The notes under the pieces are model-generated. The model did no database searches and was not told where the DNA came from. It saw only the letters and a list, made by a program, of their open reading frames with translations. Shown here piece after piece: positions 26,502-34,164 of a DNA stretch of 64,000 nucleotides (positions are counted from its first letter, which is position 1; each line of letters opens with the position of its first letter). The position numbers and the translations under genes were made by a program. The stretch is from Bacillota bacterium (GTDB lineage: Bacteria > Bacillota > Bacilli > Paenibacillales > Paenibacillaceae): assembly GCA_023460795.1 (NCBI GenBank), contig JAEWPC010000035.1, forward strand, positions 232,031 through 296,030, given 5' to 3'.

Positions 26502-26558
26502 ACTTGCCCGAATCGGATTTCTATTGACGGTTCAGATGGGCAAAGTTAAGATGAAATT

Positions 26559-26570
26559 AATTGCGCAAAT
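26559..26570. promoter_or_regulatory. LacI-type operator upstream of the GH31 gene
   Basis: AATTGCGCAAAT contains the palindromic core TTGCGCAA, shared with operators at 31643 and 31805. It lies 26 nt before the GH31 start. The LacI regulator at 28194 is the likely binder. Confidence 0.6.
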
Positions 26571-26595
26571 ATTTTCCTAAACGGAGTTGAGTGAG

Positions 26596-28140
26596 ATGGC
26601 GATAAAAACGATTGAACTGCCGAGATTGCAAGACGAGCTTTGGTGGGGCGGAGCCGTTCACGACGGGATACGCATGCCCTATGGCCGGAGCGATATCAAA
26701 CTCGACTTATCGAACATTCTGGAAAACTCCGGGGCGCCCGTGCTCGTCTCCAACCGAGGCAGGTATATTTGGAACGACAGGCCTTTCGAGTTCGAGATCG
26801 AAGCGGGTCGCATTACGATCCGCAGCGAGGGAGAAGTAACCGTCGGCGCAGGCGACGCCGCTACGCTGGCCGAGGCGTTCAGCAAAGCCTCCCAAGCGCA
26901 TTTCCCTCCGCAAGGCAGCGCTCCCGACCTGCTGTCGATTACCGCTCCGCAGTATTGCACGTGGATGGAAATGCACTACGAGCCGACGCAGGACAAAACG
27001 ATCGCGTACGCGAAGGAAATTATGCGCCGCGGCTTCCCTCCGGGCGTGCTCATTATCGACGACAACTGGATGGAGGACTACGGAACTTGGAGCTTCCACC
27101 CGGGCCGTTTTCCCGATCCAAGACGGATGATGGACGAACTCCACGAACTCGGCTTCAAGGTCATGCTTTGGGTATGCCCTTACGTCAGTCCGGACAGCCG
27201 CACGGGAAGGATGCTCGAGAAACAAGGCTACTTGGTGCAGGACGACAAAGGAAAGACGGCCCTTAGAAGATGGTGGAACGGATATAGCGCGGTGCTCGAT
27301 TACACGCATGTCGAAGCGTGGACCTGGTTTAAGAGCACGTTGGACGACTTGGTGGAGCGATTCGGCGTAGACGGGTTCAAGTTCGACGCCGGCGATCCGA
27401 CCGGAGACAAGAACAGCGAGTGGGTAACGGGTCATCGTTGGCGAGGCGCGGACGTTCCGAACGAAGACTGCGAAGCCTACAGCCGGTTAGGACTCCATTA
27501 CCCCCTAAGCGAATTCCGCGCCAGTTGGAAAATGGGCGGGGCTCCGCTGATGCAAAGATTGCGGGATAAGCCCCATAGCTGGGGTAAGGACGGCCTTCTG
27601 TCGCTGATTCCGAACTCGCTCGCGCAGGGCTTGATCGGTTTCTCCTTCCATTGTCCGGACATGGTCGGGGGCGGGTCGGACGGCGATCTGGGGTCCGCGT
27701 TCGACCCGGAATTGTTCGTTCGCTACGCCCAATGCGCGGCTTTATTCCCGATGATGCAATTTTCGATGGCTCCATGGAAGGTGTTGGACGATCGCCTGAT
27801 GGGCTATTGTTTGGAGGCGGCCACGCTAAGACTGCGTCTGGGCTCGGAGTTGACGGCGCTGGCTAACGAAGCGGCCCGCGAAGGCACGCCGATCATGAGG
27901 GCGATGGAATTTGTGTTCCCGGGCCAAGGCTACGAGCTCGTGGAGGATCAGTTCATGGTCGGAGACGAGATCCTTGTCGCCCCGGTGCTGGAAAAAGGGG
28001 CCGAGAGCCGAGAAGTACGTTTCCCGAAAGGGACGTGGAACGGAGACGACGGCAGCAGGGTCCAAGGGCCATGTACGGCGACGGTTCAAGCGCCGCTCTC
28101 GCGCCTTCCTTGGTACCGTCTGGAGGCAGGAAACGTTTGA
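26596..28140 (+). CDS. Glycoside hydrolase family 31 (alpha-glycosidase)
   Basis: Cytosolic retaining alpha-glycosidase of 514 residues, no signal peptide. The GH31 core is visible: VLIIDDNWMEDYGTW at the start of the barrel, VMLWVCPYVSPDS, and the nucleophile region DGFKFDAGDP with the catalytic Asp at residue 264. The SAFDPELFVRYAQCAALFPMMQFS region carries the usual substrate loop. A short N-terminal beta-domain (about 95 residues) makes it more compact than alpha-xylosidase YicI or alpha-glucosidases of 700-800 residues; this size and the FDAGD motif resemble the branch of GH31 that includes the human MYORG-type enzymes. ATG 26596 is 9 nt after ACGGAG. Specificity (alpha-xyloside, alpha-galactoside or other) is not decided. 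An operator of the neighbouring LacI protein precedes it. Confidence 0.88.
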   Translation: MAIKTIELPRLQDELWWGGAVHDGIRMPYGRSDIKLDLSNILENSGAPVLVSNRGRYIWNDRPFEFEIEAGRITIRSEGEVTVGAGDAATLAEAFSKASQAHFPPQGSAPDLLSITAPQYCTWMEMHYEPTQDKTIAYAKEIMRRGFPPGVLIIDDNWMEDYGTWSFHPGRFPDPRRMMDELHELGFKVMLWVCPYVSPDSRTGRMLEKQGYLVQDDKGKTALRRWWNGYSAVLDYTHVEAWTWFKSTLDDLVERFGVDGFKFDAGDPTGDKNSEWVTGHRWRGADVPNEDCEAYSRLGLHYPLSEFRASWKMGGAPLMQRLRDKPHSWGKDGLLSLIPNSLAQGLIGFSFHCPDMVGGGSDGDLGSAFDPELFVRYAQCAALFPMMQFSMAPWKVLDDRLMGYCLEAATLRLRLGSELTALANEAAREGTPIMRAMEFVFPGQGYELVEDQFMVGDEILVAPVLEKGAESREVRFPKGTWNGDDGSRVQGPCTATVQAPLSRLPWYRLEAGNV

Positions 28141-28193
28141 CTCCTTTTCCCGGGCTTATTAAGATGATAGGGTAGGTACCGGACGGGAGGAGA

Positions 28194-29216
28194 ATGGCCA
28201 TCAAGCTCAAGGAAATCGCCGAAAAGGCTAACGTATCGATCAGCACCGTGTCCCGCATCATCAATAACCAAGGAAATTTCAGCGAGGATACGAGACGCAA
28301 GGTGCTGGAGCTGGCGAACGAATACTTGAGGCCGGGAATCGCTCCGTTCCGGCTTTCGGGAATCGCCTATAGCATCGCCGTATTCGTGCCGGACGCGAAC
28401 GATTTTTTCGATAACGATCCGGCTTCGTCGACGGATTTGAACGATCTGAAAGAGCAGTTCGAATCGCAAGGGCATCAATTCCATTTGGCTGCCCGCACGG
28501 CGGATTTTCATTCGTCTTCGTCCGCTTATCGGCTTCTTGGGGAGAAGAAGTTCGACGCGGCGGTCGTGTTCGATCCGTTCATCGAAGACAAGCTGGTGGA
28601 GGAACTTATCCAACGCGGAATCCCCTACGTGGTGACGAACGGCAGAAGCTTCGAGACGTCTCACAACTTTATCGATTACGATAATCGCAAAGGGGCCGCC
28701 GAAGTTATCGATTATCTGTACGAGCTCGGGCATCGCAGGATCGGACTCATTGCCGGCCCTAGCCGGCATTTGGTGAACGAGAATCGTTTGCGAGGATGCC
28801 GGGACGCCTTTCTCGAGCGGGGGCTCGAATGGGACGACACGAAAGTGTTCTCGGGCGCCTTCGACCCGGCTCACGGTTACCAAGCGGCCAAGCGGCTCAT
28901 GTCGGAGCATCCGGATACGACGGCGATTTTCGCGTTCAACGATATGATCGCTTTCGGAGCGATGAAGGGGTTGGCGGAGATGAAGCTCAAAGTCCCGAAG
29001 GACGTCTCTCTCGTCGGCTTCGACGACTTGAAGCTGTCCGAGTTCATGATGCCGCCGCTGACGACGGTAAGAAGATTCAAATACGATATCAGCCCGTTGA
29101 TCGTCAAGATGCTTACGGAGCTTATCGCCAACAAGTACATTTCGGAAGTGAATATCAGCTTGAAGACGGAACTGATCGAACGGGAATCGTGCGGCAAAGT
29201 TTCGGTTAAGGGCTAA
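28194..29216 (+). CDS. LacI family transcriptional regulator
   Basis: DNA-binding sugar-responsive repressor of 340 residues. The N-terminal helix-turn-helix and hinge (LKEIAEKANVSISTVSRII, residues 5-23) is followed by a type I binding-protein core with GHRRIGLIAGPSRHLVNENRL, TAIFAFNDMIAFG and VSLVGFDDLKLSEF, all hallmark segments. The linker is a little unusual (YLRPGIAPFRLSG) and the expected hinge alanine-leucine helix is weak. It lies 53 nt after the GH31 gene and before a terminator. Three palindromic TTTGCGCAAA-type sites, in front of the GH31 gene, the oxidoreductase and the CUT1 importer, form its probable regulon; induction by a breakdown product of the imported glycan is inferred. 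Confidence 0.92.
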   Translation: MAIKLKEIAEKANVSISTVSRIINNQGNFSEDTRRKVLELANEYLRPGIAPFRLSGIAYSIAVFVPDANDFFDNDPASSTDLNDLKEQFESQGHQFHLAARTADFHSSSSAYRLLGEKKFDAAVVFDPFIEDKLVEELIQRGIPYVVTNGRSFETSHNFIDYDNRKGAAEVIDYLYELGHRRIGLIAGPSRHLVNENRLRGCRDAFLERGLEWDDTKVFSGAFDPAHGYQAAKRLMSEHPDTTAIFAFNDMIAFGAMKGLAEMKLKVPKDVSLVGFDDLKLSEFMMPPLTTVRRFKYDISPLIVKMLTELIANKYISEVNISLKTELIERESCGKVSVKG

Positions 29217-29223
29217 GGAAACG

Positions 29224-29257
29224 AGGGACCATCCCGAAGGGGGGGGTTCTTTTTTTA
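29224..29257 (+). terminator. Rho-independent terminator after lacI-type gene
   Basis: GGGACCATCCC and a run of eight G form an imperfect stem around a GAA loop, followed by seven T. Some pairs are mismatched but the placement and T-tract are convincing. Confidence 0.65.
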
Positions 29258-29319
29258 GCTAGTATCAAATGCACCGAATGCTGTTAATCGACTAGAATAT
29301 CAACTTTATTCCACTTTAC

Positions 29320-29450
29320 CTGCATGAAATACAGTTCGTAGTCGCTATTAGCGCCGAAATCCTCAATATTCCCTTGCTTAACTGTAATTCGTGCAGTCGA
29401 GTTATTCGAGTGGCGACGGATTCGCCGAAATAACTGCGTTCCGTGCAGTT
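29320..29450. repeat. Array of degenerate ACTGnnnTTCnTGCAGT palindromic repeats
   Basis: Three related units lie in this non-coding gap: CTGCATGAAATACAGTT (29320-29336, inverted), AACTGTAATTCGTGCAGT (29380-29397) and AACTGCGTTCCGTGCAGTT (29432-29450). The stretches between them contain small hairpins (CGCTATTAGCG at 29344; GGCGACGGATTCGCC at 29412). The arrangement resembles a dispersed intergenic repeat rather than a gene; a 73-codon minus-strand frame over it is not credible as protein. Confidence 0.55.
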
Positions 29451-29467
29451 TACAGTCATCGAACGCG

Positions 29468-29509
29468 AAATGGCGGTGCAAGGAAAGTCCTCCTGCAGCC
29501 GCCATTTTT
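29468..29509. terminator. Long hairpin with T-tract between lacI-type gene and GNAT-like gene
   Basis: AAATGGCGG-TGCA pairs with TGCA-(G)-CCGCCATTT around a 13-nt centre, and TTTTT follows on the plus strand. It lies 10 nt past the stop of the minus-strand gene at 29519, so it may serve both directions, but the stronger T-tract is on the plus strand. Confidence 0.7.
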
Positions 29510-29518
29510 ACGAATTGC

Positions 29519-30328
29519 TCATAAAACCTTGATCCCGAATCCCCTGCCCAGCTTTCGTCCGGCCATCAGATGGGCTTTGGCGTTCCGTTGCAGCGAAGTC
29601 CCCTCCTCGTAGCTTTCCGGATCGTCCGCAACGCGGAGAAAGATACGCTGCTCGGCCTCTCTAGCTTTCGCGTCTACATCGTATATCCGAAAATGCCGCT
29701 GAAACCGCAGGATGTTGGAGTCCGTGGGCAGCATATCGGCCAATGCCGGATCAAGCAGCCAGGAATGGCACATAAAGACGGGCGAGATCCCGCGGAAAAA
29801 AGCGGCTGCCCGCGCGAAGGACTCTTCGACTGCAATCGGATCGAGAGGTTGGCCTTCCGGGATGTGCACGTTCAATACAATTTGATGGCGAAACACCGTC
29901 CGGCCGTCGATGCGCACCTCGCGGTCGATGGGATATGGCTGAAACTGCAGACGCCCCAGCCGGAACAAGCGAAGCTGAACATGCTCTTGCAGCCAATTGT
30001 ATTCCTCGATGCCGTATTCGCCGTAATCGCGCGCGCAGCCCATGCACCATATCCGAAGATCGGAGAACGTGTCGAAATAGACGTCGTCTCCGATTCCGCG
30101 AAGTAGGTACTCCTCGTGCGCGTCCGCGGCGAAACGGGCGAACAAGTATAACAGCAATTTCCGATATCCCGGAATCCGAATAACGTTATTGAAGAAGGAG
30201 AATCGGTCGTTCAGAAACGAGCGTTTATAGTTAGCGTACGTCCTCTCCTCCATCGACCGATAGGTCCCGATCGCTTCCATGGCCTCGGAAGGAAGCCGAA
30301 TTTCTTCGCATAGCCTACTTAAATCCAA
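29519..30328 (-). CDS. Acyltransferase-domain protein with GNAT-like C-terminal domain
   Basis: Uncharacterised cytosolic protein of 269 residues. The C-terminal half matches what I know of the GNAT-like C-terminal domain family (Pfam GNAT_C), with LFRLGRLQFQ, a LNVHIPEGQPLDPIAVEESF segment, VFMCHSWLLDPALADMLP and SNILRFQRHF. The N-terminal part, with many aromatic residues, would be the matching N-acyltransferase N-terminal domain. Such two-domain proteins are common beside glycoside hydrolases in Paenibacillus-type genomes but no reaction is established. The gene lies 17 nt after the stop of the oxidoreductase transcribed in the same direction, so they probably form an operon controlled by the operator at 31643. 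Confidence 0.75.
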   Translation of the reverse strand: MDLSRLCEEIRLPSEAMEAIGTYRSMEERTYANYKRSFLNDRFSFFNNVIRIPGYRKLLLYLFARFAADAHEEYLLRGIGDDVYFDTFSDLRIWCMGCARDYGEYGIEEYNWLQEHVQLRLFRLGRLQFQPYPIDREVRIDGRTVFRHQIVLNVHIPEGQPLDPIAVEESFARAAAFFRGISPVFMCHSWLLDPALADMLPTDSNILRFQRHFRIYDVDAKAREAEQRIFLRVADDPESYEEGTSLQRNAKAHLMAGRKLGRGFGIKVL

Positions 30329-30345
30329 TTCCTAAGCCCCCTGTC

Positions 30346-31617
30346 TTACTCTCCCCTCGTCGTCATGGAGCGGAACGCCTTCATATCGACGACTTCTCCC
30401 CCGCGAAGACGCGATTGTTCGGCCGCGAACGCCATCAGGTGGCTTTCTAAAGCCGAATCGGCGGAGGTGAGCTGGTTAGCGAAATTTCGCTCGCGCATGT
30501 CGGACAGAAATTGCCTCATGATTCCGTCGTCCCCGCCTTGATGGCCGCTTTCCTCCGTCCCCGCTTGAATAACGGTCCGGACGCCGCCGGAAAACTCGAA
30601 CAAATCGATTTCGCCTTTTAGAAGATCTCCTCGAATCTCGCCCTTCGTTCCCATGATTTGAACGATTCGGTTAATGTCGCGGGTGTGACCGCACATGCTG
30701 AACATGACGGTCGCTCCGTTCTCGAATTCCATGTTCACGACTTGATGGTCGACGACGTTGTTGTCCGAACGATAGACGCACTTCCCGTAAGGGCCCGTCT
30801 GGATGGCCTTCATTCGGTTGTCCAAGGTTGGCGGATCGGCGATCAGCCTAGCGAACGGATTTCGTTCGAGATCCTGCAGGTAATACCGCGTAGAGGAATA
30901 CGGGCAAGACGCTTCCGCCGGGCAACCGTCCGTACAGCGCTCGGTCGCGCCGGCAGGAGCGTTCTCAGGCCGGAAATGGCTAAGGGAGCCGAACGAGCTG
31001 ATTCTCGTGCACTCGGAATCGACCAGCCATCGGATAAGGTCCATGTCGTGGCAGGATTTCGCCAAGATCATCGGGCTGGACAGATCGGAATTTCTCCAAT
31101 GGCCTCTTACGAAGCTGTGCGCGTAATGGAGGTAACCGACGTTCTCGTTGTGCTGGACCGAGACGACGTCGCCGATGCGGCCGGACGAGATCAATTGCTT
31201 CAGTTGCCGCCAGAACGGCGTATAACGCGATACGTGACATATCGAAAGCATGAGTCCCCGATTGCGGGCTTCTTCCGTCATAAGAGAGCATTCGAGCGGA
31301 TTGGCCGACATCGGTTTTTCCAATAGGACGTGATACCCTTTGCGCAGCGCCTGCATCGTAGGCTCGAAATGCATGCGGTCCTGCGTGCAGATCAGCAACG
31401 CGTCGCAAAGCTTGGGTTGATCGAGCAAATGCTCCCACGTAACGAACGTCTGGCTTTCGTTTAATTGAAACGCTTTGGCAAAGTCGGCTCTTCGTCTGGA
31501 GTCCGGTTCGGCGACGGCTACGACCTCGGCTTCGTGCGGGTGGTTGAGCACATAAGGCATGTAGCTTAGGAATCCGCGCGCGCCCGCGCCGATGACGGCT
31601 ATTTTCACCTTTTTCAT
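30346..31617 (-). CDS. Gfo/Idh/MocA family oxidoreductase with a Cys cluster
   Basis: NAD(P)-dependent dehydrogenase of about 423 residues. The Rossmann loop is VIGAGARGFLSYMPY, and the catalytic-type motif is EKPMSANPLEC near residue 99. The substrate half contains an insertion with four spaced cysteines (RCTDGCPAEASC), which suggests a bound metal or structural zinc and marks a distinct subfamily. The true start is ATG 31617, with TAGGAG 7 nt upstream; a longer frame reaching 31665 would run through the operator at 31643 and has no ribosome site. It is divergent from the CUT1 importer and probably acts on the imported sugar. Substrate unknown. Confidence 0.87.
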   Translation of the reverse strand: MKKVKIAVIGAGARGFLSYMPYVLNHPHEAEVVAVAEPDSRRRADFAKAFQLNESQTFVTWEHLLDQPKLCDALLICTQDRMHFEPTMQALRKGYHVLLEKPMSANPLECSLMTEEARNRGLMLSICHVSRYTPFWRQLKQLISSGRIGDVVSVQHNENVGYLHYAHSFVRGHWRNSDLSSPMILAKSCHDMDLIRWLVDSECTRISSFGSLSHFRPENAPAGATERCTDGCPAEASCPYSSTRYYLQDLERNPFARLIADPPTLDNRMKAIQTGPYGKCVYRSDNNVVDHQVVNMEFENGATVMFSMCGHTRDINRIVQIMGTKGEIRGDLLKGEIDLFEFSGGVRTVIQAGTEESGHQGGDDGIMRQFLSDMRERNFANQLTSADSALESHLMAFAAEQSRLRGGEVVDMKAFRSMTTRGE

Positions 31618-31642
31618 ATGAGTTCTCCTATCTAAGTCAAAA

Positions 31643-31654
31643 ATTTGCGCAAAT
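31643..31654. promoter_or_regulatory. LacI-type operator in the oxidoreductase leader
   Basis: ATTTGCGCAAAT is a perfect 12-bp palindrome, 25 nt upstream of the oxidoreductase start. It shares its core with sites at 26559 and 31805 and is probably bound by the LacI protein at 28194. Confidence 0.7.
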
Positions 31655-31704
31655 ATCTCTGGCAACTTTATTATGCATCGTCCCCGACCCTAAGAAAATA
31701 CGTT

Positions 31705-31737
31705 CTTAAAAATGGGGCAACAATCTTTAAATTTCGG
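31705..31737 (+). promoter_or_regulatory. Direct-repeat operator upstream of the CUT1 importer
   Basis: CTTAAAAATGGGG (31705-31717) and the weaker CTTTAAATTTCGG (31725-31737) repeat with a 20-bp period, as at 24313. The pair ends 13 bp before a predicted -35 element, the place of a transcription activator. Confidence 0.45.
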
Positions 31738-31750
31738 CATTTATTTGGAT

Positions 31751-31779
31751 TTGTCGGGTAGATATGATGAATCTATCAA
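31751..31779 (+). promoter_or_regulatory. Predicted promoter of the CUT1 importer operon
   Basis: TTGTCG (31751) and TATCAA (31774) are spaced by 17 bp, each matching four of six consensus bases. The expected start near 31786 lies 19 nt before the LacI-type operator at 31805. A direct-repeat activator site lies upstream, so the promoter appears to integrate two signals. Confidence 0.5.
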
Positions 31780-31804
31780 AAGTACTCTTGATGCACCGGT
31801 CGGA

Positions 31805-31822
31805 AAAATTTGCGCAAATTTT
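31805..31822. promoter_or_regulatory. LacI-type operator upstream of the CUT1 importer
   Basis: AAAATTTGCGCAAATTTT is a perfect 18-bp palindrome, the best copy of the three. It lies 44 nt before the binding-protein start and just downstream of the predicted transcription start, a roadblock position. Confidence 0.75.
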
Positions 31823-31866
31823 CCGAACCAATCATTCGATGAACGAATCTTGAGGGGGACACGAAG

Positions 31867-33207
31867 ATGGGGCGTACAAGCAAAAAATCCGCCTATTTGT
31901 TAGGCACGGTTCTCGCATTATCTACGGTCTTGGCGGCATGCGGCAATAACAACGACGACGCAAAGAACGGCGGCAACGCCAGCGAGCCGGCTTCCAGCAC
32001 GAAAGCCAGCGAGCAAGCGAACGAACCGGCGAAGGACGTCACGATCAGCTATACGATCTGGGATAAAATCCAGCAACCGGCCATGGAGGCGATCGCCAAG
32101 GAATTCACGGCGGAGCATCCGAACATCAAAGTAAAAGTAGAAGTCATCCCATGGGGCGACTATTGGACGAAAATGTCCGCCGCGGCTCCGGCCGGCACGC
32201 TGCCGGACGTGTTCTGGATGCACGGCGGCCAGTTCATCAAATACGCGACGGGCGGTTTCCTCGAGCCGATCACGAAAATGGTGGATGCGGGTCAAATCGA
32301 TCTGAACAACTACGCGGCGAATCTTGGTTCGATCTATACGCTCGACGGTCAGAACTACGCCGTGCCGAAGGATTTCGACACGATCGGACTGGCGTACAAC
32401 AAAGAGCTGTTCGACCAAGCCGGCATTCCTTACCCGGACGACACTTGGGACTACAATAAGCTGGCCGAAGTCGCGAAGAAGCTGACCCAGCCAAACATAG
32501 GCATTTACGGCTTCGCGGCCAAGATGGATACCCAAGTCGGCTACTGGAACGACATGCTGGCGAACGGCGGATACATCCTTAACGACGACATGACCAAGTC
32601 GGGCTACGACGATCCGGCTTCCATCGAAGCGCTGAAGTTCCGATACCAAATGGTGCAGGACGGGTCGTCTCCGACGCACCAACAGCTGACGGACACGGAC
32701 TCCACGGAAATGTTCAAGTCCGGCAAACTCGCGATGATCTTCGAAGGCTCTTGGCGCAACGCGGATATCTACGGCAGCGAGATCATCAAGGGCAAATGGA
32801 ACTGGTCTCCGTTGCCTAAAGGCAAAGTGAAGCGCGGCAACATCATCAACGGTCTGGGCAACGTGATGTCGGCCAAAGGCAAGCACAAAGACGAAGCCGG
32901 CTTGTTCCTTCAGTTCCTGGGCTCCAAGCGCGCGGCCGAGATCACGGCGGAGATGGGTGCGGCAATCCCGGCGTTCAACGGCACGCAAGACGCATGGGTG
33001 AAATCCAAAACCGATCTCAACCTGCAAGTGTTCATTGATCAAGTGAAGGACGCCGTACCTTATCCTAGCGGTTCCAAATCGTACCCGGTTTGGTTCGCGA
33101 AAGAGTCGGAAATCATGTCCCAAGCTTGGGGCGGCGCGATCTCCATCGAAGAAGGCGCGAAGAAAGTCGCCGACATGATGAACCAAGCGATCGAAGACGC
33201 GAAATAA
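31867..33207 (+). CDS. Sugar ABC transporter solute-binding lipoprotein (CUT1)
   Basis: Extracellular binding protein of 446 residues. The lipobox LAAC has Cys 25, then a polar linker and a family-1 solute-binding fold. Conserved stretches are AIAKEFTAEHPNIKVKVEVIPW, LPDVFWMHGG, YAVPKDFDTIGLAYNKELFDQAGIP and KLAMIFEGSWR, typical of oligosaccharide binders (MalE/MsmE class). It leads an operon with two permeases and has no ATPase, so MsmX-type sharing is expected. A stem-loop separates it from the permease genes. It lies behind both a direct-repeat activator site and a LacI operator, so expression probably needs an outside signal and release of an internal repressor. Confidence 0.92.
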   Translation: MGRTSKKSAYLLGTVLALSTVLAACGNNNDDAKNGGNASEPASSTKASEQANEPAKDVTISYTIWDKIQQPAMEAIAKEFTAEHPNIKVKVEVIPWGDYWTKMSAAAPAGTLPDVFWMHGGQFIKYATGGFLEPITKMVDAGQIDLNNYAANLGSIYTLDGQNYAVPKDFDTIGLAYNKELFDQAGIPYPDDTWDYNKLAEVAKKLTQPNIGIYGFAAKMDTQVGYWNDMLANGGYILNDDMTKSGYDDPASIEALKFRYQMVQDGSSPTHQQLTDTDSTEMFKSGKLAMIFEGSWRNADIYGSEIIKGKWNWSPLPKGKVKRGNIINGLGNVMSAKGKHKDEAGLFLQFLGSKRAAEITAEMGAAIPAFNGTQDAWVKSKTDLNLQVFIDQVKDAVPYPSGSKSYPVWFAKESEIMSQAWGGAISIEEGAKKVADMMNQAIEDAK

Positions 33208-33227
33208 AGAAACGAATAGCGAGAGAA

Positions 33228-33260
33228 TCGAGGGCATTCCGCGCTAGCGGAGTGCCTTCG
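33228..33260 (+). terminator. Intercistronic stem-loop after the CUT1 binding-protein gene
   Basis: CGAGGGCATTCCGC pairs with GCGGAGTGCCTTCG across a GCTA loop (14 bp with G-U pairs), with no T-tract. It probably raises binding-protein expression over the downstream permeases. Confidence 0.7.
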
Positions 33261-33282
33261 ACAAAAGAAAGAGGTGGCCGCG

Positions 33283-34152
33283 GTGACATCTAGAAGCAGA
33301 TACGTTTGGGCGTATGCCATGATCGCTCCGACATTGATCGGAACGCTGGTATTCTGGTTCTGGCCGGCGATATATTCGATCTATCTCGGGTTCCTGAAAT
33401 CCGAGAACTTCGGGCTCGTAAACCATTGGGTCGGGCTGCGGAACTATGAGAAATTATGGGGCGACGAAGAGTTCTGGCAAAACCTTCGCAACACGCTGTT
33501 CTACGTGGCGTTGTTCGTGCCGGCGACAATCGTTCTGTCCACGTTCTTCGCCGTACTGCTGAACTCGAAGATCAAGGGGCAATCCGCCTATCGCGTCATC
33601 TTCTTCCTGCCGCAGGTTACGATGCCGGCAGCGGCGGCCATGGTATGGGTCGTGCTGTTCGCGCAGGATTACGGGATCTTGAATTACGTGCTGGGGACGC
33701 ACGTCTCGTGGCTATCGGATCCGCGATTCGCGATGTATTCCGTCGTCCTGGTCGGCGTGTGGGCAGCGATCGGCTTCAACATGCTGCTTATCCTGGCAGG
33801 CCTGCAAGGCATTCCGCGCACGTTGTACGAGGCGGGCGAGATCGACGGGGCGGTCCGGTTCGCCAAGTTCCGTTACATCACGTTGCCTCTGCTTACGCCG
33901 ACGTTGTTCTTCACTTCGATCGTGCTCATCATCGGCGCCACGCAGGTGTTCGACGCGATCTATTTGCTGATCGGCAAGACGAATGTTGCCCTGCCTACGG
34001 TAAGGTCGCTCGTGTACGCGTACTACCAGAATTCATTCGTCTACTATGATCAGAACTACGGCGCAGTCATCGTCAACGTCCTGCTGCTCATCAATCTGAT
34101 CTTGACGGGTTTGCAGTTCTTATTCCAGAAAAAATGGGTCGTATACGACTAA
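33283..34152 (+). CDS. CUT1 sugar ABC transporter permease (MalF-type)
   Basis: Permease subunit of about 289 residues with six predicted helices. The coupling loop is YEAGEIDGAVRFAKFRYITLPLL, in which Gly replaces the second Ala of the canonical EAA motif, a common variant. The first helix is preceded by a short arginine-rich leader. The start is GTG 33283, 8 nt after AAAGAGG; a GTG at 33274 overlaps that site. It follows the binding-protein gene after the stem-loop and precedes the second permease by 12 nt. Confidence 0.92.
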   Translation: MTSRSRYVWAYAMIAPTLIGTLVFWFWPAIYSIYLGFLKSENFGLVNHWVGLRNYEKLWGDEEFWQNLRNTLFYVALFVPATIVLSTFFAVLLNSKIKGQSAYRVIFFLPQVTMPAAAAMVWVVLFAQDYGILNYVLGTHVSWLSDPRFAMYSVVLVGVWAAIGFNMLLILAGLQGIPRTLYEAGEIDGAVRFAKFRYITLPLLTPTLFFTSIVLIIGATQVFDAIYLLIGKTNVALPTVRSLVYAYYQNSFVYYDQNYGAVIVNVLLLINLILTGLQFLFQKKWVVYD

Positions 34153-34164
34153 GGAGGGCGCAAG

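Noticed and set aside
29284..29505. 73-codon minus-strand gene in the gap after the LacI gene
   Set aside because: Its start lies inside a terminator hairpin and its body covers palindromic repeats; no ribosome site or domain.
31618..31665. N-terminal extension of the oxidoreductase at 30346
   Set aside because: It includes the palindromic operator; TAGGAG fits the ATG at 31617.
31918..33237. Long minus-strand frame of over 400 codons opposite the CUT1 binding-protein gene
   Set aside because: It mirrors a lipoprotein gene with signal peptide and conserved motifs; the antisense product has an Arg/Val/His-rich composition and no ribosome site.
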